DNA of 64,000 bases. Source: Dermanyssus gallinae (taxonomy: Eukaryota > Arthropoda > Arachnida > Mesostigmata > Dermanyssidae). The notes under the pieces were generated by a model. That model did no database searches, was not told where the DNA came from, and was given only the letters and a program-made list of their open reading frames with translations. The DNA is taken from positions 749,501 to 813,500 of the forward strand of contig QVRM01000940.1 of NCBI GenBank assembly GCA_003439945.1, read 5' to 3'. Both the position numbers and the translations under genes were made by a program. Numbering within the stretch: the first letter of the stretch is position 1; each line of letters opens with the position of its first letter. Below are positions 55,426 to 64,000 of this stretch, piece by piece.

Positions 55426-56400
55426 GTCACGAAACACAACGGCAATACATTAGAGGGTAAGTTAACACATTTTCTGCAATGGTGCGTGAGGGCGGAGCTT
55501 TTAGGTGTTGAAGTGACATTATGAGTACATGCATGTGACACTGATGTGACTTGCTAGAGATCACTCAAATTGTGTGATTTCAAGAGAATCATTTTATCAA
55601 AATATGCAATAGCAGTGCCCTAGAGAAACTGCTATTGCGATATTAGGACATACATATTTGCTTCATGATTACAAAGTAATTAAGGTTCAAAGGGAAAACT
55701 CATTACAAACATTATGATTTCTCCCGCCATGGTAAAATAGCTCCTACTTGCTGCATTATTAGCAGTATGCCTTACCGACCGTAGAACCTGGTAGCAAAAA
55801 TTCGGGTGATTCCCTTGTAGTCGAAGCATACAATCAACAGAACCTTAGAGTTGGATCTGCTCTGTCTGAATTTTGTCTATCAATTCCATTTTGGGAAGCG
55901 CCACTGGGCGGACCATACAACTTTGGTCTCCATGTTGTAACCGTATACCCTTGATTTGTCTCCTGTAATCACTTTCTGAAGCAATCCAGACACTGCTGCT
56001 ACCGCCTGAAGGACCAGTTCGGACAGGCTTTCGTTTGCTGGAAATTCAAAACTTTTGTAATGAACTTCGCTGCCAGTTTTCGACGCATAAAGTATAGTCC
56101 TTACTGTTACACCTGATATATAAGATATCTCACATTCATCAGCCGTGTCCCTGGTAGTAATTTGGTAATTGTTAAGTAAAATACCACAAACTTTCACAAC
56201 TGCTTTTCTTCTGTTATTGGCGTCGAAGGCATTTCCGAACGGGGGTCATTTTCGGCCTCTTTACGTCTGTCGCGACATCGACGGTAATATAACTACTGCA
56301 CATCGTCATAAGCAGTTCATATTAATTCCACAACTTTAGAACACAGCATTTGATTATTTACACATTCGTCTTCCACTTTCGGCTCCTTAAAATTTGACGA
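55422..56400 (-). pseudogene. Mariner-like relic of a second subfamily
   Basis: Read on the minus strand from about 56300: a block ENDPRSEMPSTPITEE resembling the DDPRxGRPSTxxxEE linker, then a frame (56197-55880) with DTADECEISYISGVTV and GLLQKVITGDKSRVYGYN. This matches FLxxVITGDExWVYGYDPETK of mariner transposases; the first catalytic Asp (GDK) is kept but the next Glu is Lys. The rest of the catalytic core is absent. The left boundary is probably AGGGTGTCACG at 55422. It differs from the copies at 13.6 and 54.4 kb. Confidence 0.7.
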
Positions 56401-57620
56401 AATTCGGAACTTGCCAATCCGCTGTCGTACATAGTAAGTTATAATATCTGAGTCAATCCACGGCCATCCTTATAACGCCGGGTGACTGTTCACAGTCACA
56501 ACGACTATTTTAAAGAGCTCGTTTGCTCGTGCTTACCTACATTTCTAAAGGTCAAATGCAGAGATATACCACACGTTTACTCGCCCGAGAATGTGGTTCC
56601 GAAACGACAAAGCGTCATCACAGAATGACGTTGCTGTATAAGGTCCCTTAGACGTAACCTTTAAAGATCGATGAGTTGGTCGAAGCGAGCCTTCTGCTTA
56701 ACCGCTGCAATCACCCGGCTTGAATCTCAACTTTTCTTTGAGGCCGATTAAAGAAAATCAACGAACGAAACCTTCTTTGATTAGATCTAAGAGCAAGATA
56801 TCCGCGGCTGCTAAAATCGTTTGGGTGACACTGGACATGAATAAACTTGTTTAAATATGCGTGATACGAAATAATTTCAAACGCTACAGAAGATATTCTA
56901 TTTTACTTCAAGTTTTTGAATTTTATCTTTTGATTGAATGATTTGCTTTAGGTTGTAGAGCAGACATCACTATATTTTACCGGGTAAAATACCTAGGTAA
57001 GAGCCGCTGCAAATCGTCTCATAATGAACACACGAATGTAGAAGACAAAATAATTTCTAACTAGGGCAACCCAGCAGAAGCGGTCTCAAACAACTATTAC
57101 GACAAGAAAGCCGTTTTAGCATAAAATATCATTAACCACACACTTTAACCATCAAAACTTATCAACTAATAGAAACAACATGGGTACAATGGAACAGAGC
57201 TTGGCAGAGGAACTTTGTGTCACGACAAAAGAGGCAAAGTTACCAGTTTCTTCCAAAGTAAGGGAGAAACACTGACCGTCAAAGCATCACCGCCACGATC
57301 GTAAACTGCCGCTCAGAGGAGGATCCTAAGCGCTTTCTCTCTCTAGAATGGCTAGCAACTGTCTATTCAAAGTGTTTGCACCTCGCTTCTAGCATCCTAA
57401 AGGAGATCCCCTTCGAATACCCCGCCATTTCCCATGCATTCCTGTGAAAACAACCCGTTTAACAGGATCATTTAGCAAGTCGTGGCCTGCTAAATCCACG
57501 GCATTGCCGGCGAGGCCGGACACAGGACAAAGGTGGTCGTATCGCACCATATAAGCAAATCGGAGGACGACGGCGAGTCCGTCATCAGGCCCCCGGTTTG
57601 CTCCGGCTTTCCAGGGATGC
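56401..57620. other. Unassigned sequence
   Basis: No confident domain. It may include the 5' part of the gag relic that follows. Confidence 0.4.
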
Positions 57621-57629
57621 ACTATCTCT

Positions 57630-58510
57630 TCAGGACGAGGATCTATTGGACAAGGCGCTGCTAAAAACTAAGGCTCTTTTGGGCTCAAAATACCTTAAAC
57701 CGATACCTTGCCACATGACAAGCCAGGTTGAGCAGTGGGGGAGTAGATAAGCTCCTCCAGTGCTTGTTCCGGGCACAGAGTCTGTACATTGGTGTCACTC
57801 TCATGGCGCAAAGGATAAGTATGACAAAAATCTTCCTTCTAAAAAATGAGGAAGGCAAGACCTACGCAGGCATGATCAGGACGCCGGGCTCCAAGGAGGG
57901 ATCTTCATTGCGTCCGAGTAAATTGCATCCAGCAACTGTCCAGCGGTTATGTCCGGCTGTTGGTGGCAGAGGCGGCAGGGGAGGTGTTAGCTCCTTTCTC
58001 CAAGCTCTGAAATCAACCGAGTATTTGAAGGCCAGCGTATATCATTCACCATAAGGCGGTTCCTGAATAGAAATGCCATAGACGGCACTACCTCTCAGGA
58101 CATCAAGGGGTGCCCCCACGCCGCCAGGGTTCTAAACCTCTAACGCATCCACTAGGAGGGCCCTCGTGCCCAATCTCGGAGTGAATCACTGTGCCAACGA
58201 TGTCAACGAGTGGGGCATTCTGCACCTTTGTGTGCTAACGCGGAAGTTACAGCGAAGTTCTGTCATAGATGCGGGGTGCTGGGGCTCCTCTCGGATGCAA
58301 GCGACCACCATCTGCTATGACTGCGGCGAAGAGGGGCGTCCCGCCAACGTAGCCGCCTGCTCGATGTACAGGGAGCGACTTAAAAAGCCACGCCGACGCG
58401 GCTTCCAGCCTAACACCCAGCCTTCGCCAGCGCCTCCCCCTATAGGACTAGCCCTAAATCCGCCCCGGTGCCAGTTACTTCCGAGGACGCTAAGGGGTTT
58501 ACCCTAGTCA
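57630..58510 (+). pseudogene. LINE ORF1 (gag-like) relic
   Basis: The clearest part is ICYDCGEEGRPANVAACSMY followed by RERLKKPRRRG (about 58310-58405). It resembles the last zinc knuckle of Jockey/I-type ORF1 (C-x2-C-x3-H-x4-C then a basic stretch); the His is replaced. It is followed by a Pro-rich tail (NTQPSPAPPP). Upstream frames around 57728-58054 (KISMTKIFLL-like, KTYAGMI) lie in the right position for the N-terminal half but are only suggestive. Stops break the frame between 58054 and 58166. Confidence 0.45.
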
Positions 58511-61500
58511 CACAAAGGAGCTGCATCATAGCACAAGCATCTCTCCTCTTAATTAATGAATTCGCAGGCCTCAAAGACCCGCGGATCAAAAACATTTAAC
58601 AAGCGAGAAACCCCTAACGCTACGCAAGACGCAAGCCCATAAAGTACTACGTTAAAGACGACCGCCAGACTAAAGTTATTTGCCTGCAGCGTTTAATTAT
58701 CTTTTGTTTGGCTCAGATCAAAAACGACGTGAATAGAGCCATAATTGGTCTTCCTCGTCGCGCGGGTGTGGCTTTGTGGTACACCAGGATCGGGCTTGTC
58801 AAGCTTGATTAGACGCGTTTGAGTTAGCAGTGCTAGCCTATGAGACGCAAAACAATAGAATTCTGATTCTGCTTTCGACTCCGCCCTAACCCCGATACGG
58901 TTACAGCGCTACGAGGGTCAACTCAGAGTGCCCGGGTTGAGATTCACCCTTTTCGGCACCCCCTGGTTTGCATGCTGCCCAACATTTGGAAGAGGTTACT
59001 ATTAGTGCTTCGAAGTGCAGGCCGGGACGTTGTTCCAAATTACATCTTATCTCGTAGCTGAAGAACAAGGAATCACGTGGCTGTTTTAGCCTAATTTTAT
59101 TCTGTTCTAAAATTCTGTTCATTACCAGTTTCTACGCAGAAAAAGCAAGAATCAAAAGGAATAATTTAGGGCATATATTCAGAAAGTACATTCTCGTAGT
59201 GGGTGACATTTCATCCAATCCTACTGCTGTTTCAGGGATCACGAGTGTCTTGAATTGATCTAGTAAGCCTGGCAGGGTCCAGTTATCTCCTTATCTGATG
59301 TGTCGGAAACAGTATATGTACTGGGTTTCTTACCAGTTGCTTCAGGAGCTCCGAGAACTTTCTCATCGATCTTTGAGTTGGGTCCTAGAGGTTCGTCCTC
59401 GGGACTTGGTGTATATTCTTCTCGATTTTCCTAACATGACGCGACGTTCATTGAATTTAAATAGAAAATAACATCTTGGTAAATCTCCATACATATATTT
59501 ATACATGCAGGACCATTTAAAGGGCCGATCTCAATATGTTCGATTAATTATGATAGTTCAGGTAGCTATCACACACAGAGTCAACTTGCACCAAAGAGCC
59601 CTGAGTTGCATGCTGTGGGCCGGCTTGTCGTCATTTTCCCTTTCCGATCGTTGACCTTAGGCGTCTAGGCGATGCGCCTAAATCTTTTGCCTATCGATTG
59701 TTTCAAAGGCCGACAAACAACCCTGCCCTATGGTAGATTTTTGGGAAGACGGAGGCTGGAGTAAGGGTTTTCTCCTACAGTTCAGTTTACCATCACCGAG
59801 GCCAGCCAAGCAGTGGAGTAAAACTGAAGAGGCCGTTTGCTCTCTATTTCTTTATCTCGCTAAATAAATCATGCCCAATTCCTAAAGAAGGAGAGAACGT
59901 GCGTGAGAGATAGAGAGACAGAAAATAATGCAAGAAGGAATCACTGATAGTGGGCGAGGTATGGGTGTGGGTGGATGTGACGGTTGTGTATGCGTCTCAG
60001 GGAAGGGACAGCAGCAAGTTGTGTTAGCAGAAAGGTGGGTAAGAACGTAGAGCCAAGGGGGAATATAGAAGAGAGTGCCTTTGGAGGATAGTTACTCGCG
60101 GAGCAGAGAGCCTCCTTTCCCCTCTCTCTCTCTCGCGAGTGAAGCATGAACGTATCAAATTGTTTTTATTTTTGTTTGTTTCTATTGATGCGGTACACAT
60201 TAAGACAACAACTTGCCGGTTGCTGGGAGCCACGGCGGCGGGATGCGCGTCGATTTCGCCTACGACAACGACGAAGAGAGCTCTCGTTTCTAGTAGTGGT
60301 CCTGGTGGTGGTAGTGATGGTGGTGGTGGTGGCGGCGGTGAGTGGCGCTCCTGACTGTTTCTCGAGCTAGCCGGCTGGTCGGTGGGCCTTTCCTCCGTCC
60401 GTCCGTCTGTCCGAGCAATAGTAGATGGGTGACGAGACACACTTCGAGAGGCCGAGCTCGAGGACTCTCTGGGTTCCCGATTGTCGGCGGCTGCTGACGG
60501 CGACGTCCACTGCTCCCTCATCTATCGTCTCATTTCCTCCCCTTTTCCCTGCTCCCTACTTTTCCTAGTCTATCTCGGCCTTCTGTTCGTCTAGCTGTTC
60601 CTCTCGTTCCATATCCATCTCGGTTGTTGGGTTGGCCCGCTTTTCTTTCGCTTTGCGCGCATTCAACTATGCTGCTGCCGCTGTTGTTGCTGTTTCCGCT
60701 AGCCGGATTGTCTCTCTACTACGACGACGACTACTGCTACTGCATGTTTGCCCGTTCGATCGGCTGGCGGATGCTGCTGTTGCAACCTCCCCCGCCCTGA
60801 TTTTGCCTCGTCGTTGCAATTTTTTAAGATTCTTCCTCCTATGCCACCGTGGCAACAGACGGCGGCAACGTCGGCCAAGTAGATTGAGATTTTGGCAGCC
60901 ACCCTATTCGATCTAGTAGCGATGGAGACGGTGGCGGTAGCAGCAGCAGCGGCGGAGGCGGCTGCTGCTGCATTGTGCTTGAGCCTCTTTAGAGAACGCA
61001 AAAACGACAAAAGCGGGCGAGGCCGCGTGGTGGCCACTCGCTGAGGGGGAGGCTCAGGAAGGGAGTTTGCTGGCAGGAGAATGCTGGGCAGACTGGAAAG
61101 AGGATGCAACTAAGGAATAAAGGGATAGGGGAAATTTGAGAGGAGAGAAAATACGTAGACACAAAGAGAGAGCGAGAGAAAAATAAATAAATAATACGGG
61201 GTGTTGCTGCTGCTGCCGCTGACGCGAGAAGGGGCAGAGAGGACAATAGGGAAGAAGGAAGAAGAAGCCAGCCTATGTATAGATGTATCTCGTACCCGCC
61301 TCGCTTCGAACGCCGATGAGGAACGCTCAATGCCTGCTCAATATTGGCAGATCGCTTCGCCTACGAGAGATTACGAGCTTTGCAAGCGCCCACGGCTGTC
61401 GCTGTACCGCTGCCTTCAGCGTTTCAACCAAGAACAAGGATGCAGTCAGAAGCCCTTGCATTGCCAACAAGGCTGACAACGCAACCTTAATAAAAGTATT

Positions 61501-62490
61501 AGTAGCAGTAGTACTAACAGGAAACAACGACAAGCACAGTAGCACCAATAACCGCAACAGCGACAATGATAATAACAAAAATAGCAAAAACTACTTTTTT
61601 TGTAAAACGAAAAGCAGACAATGGCTGGCGGCTCTAACACATATGTGGCACGCGGTCATGATTGATGCTACAGCTTTTAAAGTTTGTTGATTTGGACTAA
61701 AATAGAACACATGCGGTGCATTTGGGTGTACATATTAGTGCTCTCATTGGGAAATAGAAATATAAGTCTATGTTTCAAACAATAATTACAATGAGAAAAG
61801 CTTTGACAAGATCCTTCGAAAAGCACGCGAGAAGGCAACACCAGATTTAGAAAACCCGCAGCGAAAAAACGTTACGTAAAGTATTGGCGGTCCACTCCCA
61901 GGTGACTGCGGCACGATGAGAGAGCATTAGTTAAGATCGGGGCCGATGTAAAGCCGAGAACGGAATTGACCGTGGAGGAGCGGACGTGTGGGTTCTTTTA
62001 CAGGCTGTGTGTGGGCTCTTGATCCTGGATGCAAATAATGTGTGCATCTTGGTGAGATCCTTGAGGTAAACGTCTTTCCACATATGTGGCACTAGAATTT
62101 ATAGCTAGCTGCAGAAGAAGTTGAGGCAACTTCGCTGTAGTATAAAAATTACAACAGTAATGACAGCAAACAATACTGCGATGCCAACAGTACCAAAAGT
62201 AGAGATAAAATAGTGACTAAAAAGAGAAACAGAATTAACCGATGGAACTGAAATGCAGTAGACGTCAATTTGGCCTTCGATGACCTTGTGCATCTTCCTG
62301 CTTCTGATAGTTCGCGCAAGTGGGGTCAATTTTCCTTTTCTTCAGGTTTACGGTAACTTGGTCACAGAGTTAATAAGATGTGCCGCAGACATCGTAAGAT
62401 AAATTTGGTGGATTCTAAAATTTACTTTTTAAACAGTCGTGGCCGCTGCCTGAATGCAATCCGTGTTATTAGTTTGCAAGGATAAAACAC
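58511..62490. other. Unassigned sequence
   Basis: A GGT-rich run (60298-60345), GCT/GCC-rich patches (60665-60970) and an AAC-rich patch (61520-61590). Open frames up to 165 codons have no recognised domain; the 60-61.3 kb block is GC-rich. Confidence 0.45.
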
Positions 62491-62494
62491 TGGT

Positions 62495-63790
62495 TGAGTT
62501 GAAATTGCAGATGAGCTAAACCGTGACTTTGCCACGTTAGGTAATACTACGATCGCTCACCTCGAAAAGAGCAGAGATATAGGAACCTTACTTGACGAAA
62601 TATGGAGAAAAATGCCAGTGTATTTTCACTCTCTGCTGTCTCTGTTCCTAAAATCCTTGCTCCATTGATTGCAGGACCTCTAGCTGCCGTTATAGATTGT
62701 TCGTTTGAGTCTGGCACCTTCCCATCACGATTGGAGGATACGGCAATGTTTCTTTTATTTAAAAAAAGGATGAACGAAACCAATTGTAGGCCGATGCACG
62801 TCATTGATTATGTCTTAAAGGTCAGACTAGATCAATATTTAGAATCGATCAATTTCCTTTCGCCTAGCCAGTTCGGTTTCTGCTCGATTGACCTCGCGTT
62901 GGCCCAGTGATGGCAGCGGGTGTCCAGTACGATTGAGCGGGTGTCCACATACGTTTTGTCTCGCAGTCTTTCTCGACGTGTCGTCTGCTTTCAATTAAGT
63001 TTATCATTTCTTTCTGTTCCAAATGCTCGCTCAGCTGGGTTGCTCCACGCCGGCTGTTGCCTGGCTTAGATCCTACCCCTCAAGACGGAGACAGGAGGTA
63101 CGAGCTGGTCCAATGGAGTCCTCGTGGCAGCAGGTTGACATCGGTACCCCTCAAGGCTCGGTTTTTGGACTTTTTATGTTTCTTATTCTTGAATTTCATT
63201 ATATTAAGAATCCAGGGGCTAAACCGTGGCTCCGCTGTTGCTTTTACTGATGACACTACGCTACTGTACGGAGTGAATCATCGAAATTTTAATACGGACT
63301 TGCACGAGTTGCTTTTAAATGTAGATAAATAATTTGTATTTTTAACATTTTCGGACTAGTTGTTATTGCAAGTAAAACTAATTTCATAATTTTTCGTTTA
63401 TCGCCAAGGCAACTGGCATTACCTGACAACCTACTACTTGAGACACGAAGCATTGAGCTCTCGCAGACCGCTGGGCGCCTGGGGCTCGTTCTCAAGGAAA
63501 ACATGAGGTGGGATTCTCATCTGGACTATATTGCACCTAAGTACTATGCTGTAATATCTGCGCTGTGTAAAATGAAATTAATTGAGGTTCCCACAGAGGG
63601 CTTATTTATGGTATACAAAGCCGCGTTGCTACCAGTGCTATGATATGGTATTCTTCTCTGTGGTGGTGGCTAGACGGAATTCCCTGGCGAGTCAAAGTGA
63701 TACGGGATGATGCACTTAGAACCATTTTTCTCGGAGGCAAAGGGATTCGGTCCGCGACTTGTTCAGTCTTTTTAACCTACTACGGTGGAA
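62495..63790 (+). pseudogene. CR1/Jockey-like reverse transcriptase relic
   Basis: RT motifs occur in order across three frames. The pre-RT linker (ADELNRDFATLGN) comes first. Then come KILAPLIAGPLAAVIDCSFE SGTFP, the CRP-like fingers block, SPSQFGF, LRSYPSRRRQEV, GTPQGSVFGLFMFL, and FTDDTTLLYGV (usually FADDT). Next are KTNFIIFRLSPRQLALPD, LGLVLKENMRWDSHLDYI, and YKAALLPVL-YGILLCG with a stop inside. At least three frameshifts and several stops are present. The endonuclease is not recognised upstream, so the copy is 5' truncated or too decayed. Confidence 0.85.
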
Positions 63791-63829
63791 AGCATTTACA
63801 CGCTAAGGTTTCCAATGTTAGCATACAAC

Positions 63830-64000
63830 ACTTCGCCATTACCTGAATTGTAGACGGGTTGAGACCGGGCGCACAAAGGTGGATATGACTACTGGAGTGC
63901 CACAGGGTTCAATTATTACCTCTCTGAAATCTGGCATACGATGACGTCCTAAACATCCAGCATCTTCCACCGGGAGTGGAATTGGTCGCATACGCGGATG
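63830..64000 (+). pseudogene. R1-type reverse transcriptase fragment, cut by window edge
   Basis: The frame reads RRVETGRTKVDMTTGVPQGS then, after a one-frame shift, NLAYDDVLNIQHLPPGVELV and AYAD at the last bases. This is the RT motif B (GVPQGS) through motif C (YADD) region of R1/I-type elements, where WN-x-x-YD follows GP. It differs from the RT just upstream, so a second element begins between about 63790 and 63830. Confidence 0.8.

Noticed and set aside
57389..57622. Minus-strand 77-codon frame
   Set aside because: It lies opposite the gag relic region and has no domain.
1..64000. CRISPR array
   Set aside because: Repeats here are microsatellites, MITEs or short minisatellites; there are no regularly spaced unique spacers, and the DNA is eukaryotic.

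Overview
The window looks like repeat-rich, non-coding chromosomal DNA of a metazoan, most likely an arthropod. The reasons are the abundance of (TA)n and (CAA)n tracts, tRNA-derived SINEs, Tc1/mariner relics, Jockey-like and R1-like non-LTR fragments, and the lack of prokaryotic gene organisation. I cannot name the species. No complete host gene is recognisable. One short candidate internal exon lies at the left edge (296-345).
 The best preserved unit is a non-LTR retrotransposon at 20522-24597. It is one continuous reading frame of about 1,340 codons interrupted only by two TGA codons: ATG-led leader, TGA, 2A-like peptide plus zinc-finger and RRM-like ORF1, TGA, then apurinic-type endonuclease and reverse transcriptase ORF2 with a C-terminal zinc knuckle. 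ORF2 has no ATG upstream of its endonuclease residues. A 5'-truncated relative with the same 3' end lies at 2190-2367.
 Other retroelement relics, by region: a Jockey-type gag piece and the C-terminus of an RT polyprotein at 5.8-7.0 kb (+), with the same pairing at 51.7-52.6 kb (-); a decayed R1-like element at 34.3-38.1 kb (+), broken by a 166-bp insertion with a 14-bp target duplication and by the 3' end of an oppositely oriented LINE; a gag relic at 57.6-58.5 kb; a CR1/Jockey-like RT at 62.5-63.8 kb followed by a second, R1-type RT that runs off the right edge.
 DNA transposons: five mariner-like relics on the minus strand (3.4, 13.6, 50.7, 54.4 and 55.9 kb), each missing parts or catalytic residues; two transposase C-terminal relics (27.1 and 33.7 kb); and four long palindromic MITE-like elements (0.7, 28.4, 44.4 and 53.2 kb) ending in CAGGGTGT or a variant and sitting in TA repeats. 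The 44.4- and 53.2-kb copies carry the same spacer in opposite orientations. Four copies of one tRNA-derived SINE are present, two of them with clear target-site duplications.
 The rest is unique-looking sequence: GC- and pyrimidine-rich blocks near 7.4-9.7, 30-31, 40.5-42.7, 46-47.5 and 60-61.3 kb, and AT-rich stretches with many (TA)n runs. The open frames there show no recognisable domain. The genes do not form a pathway; the window is a record of nested transposition.
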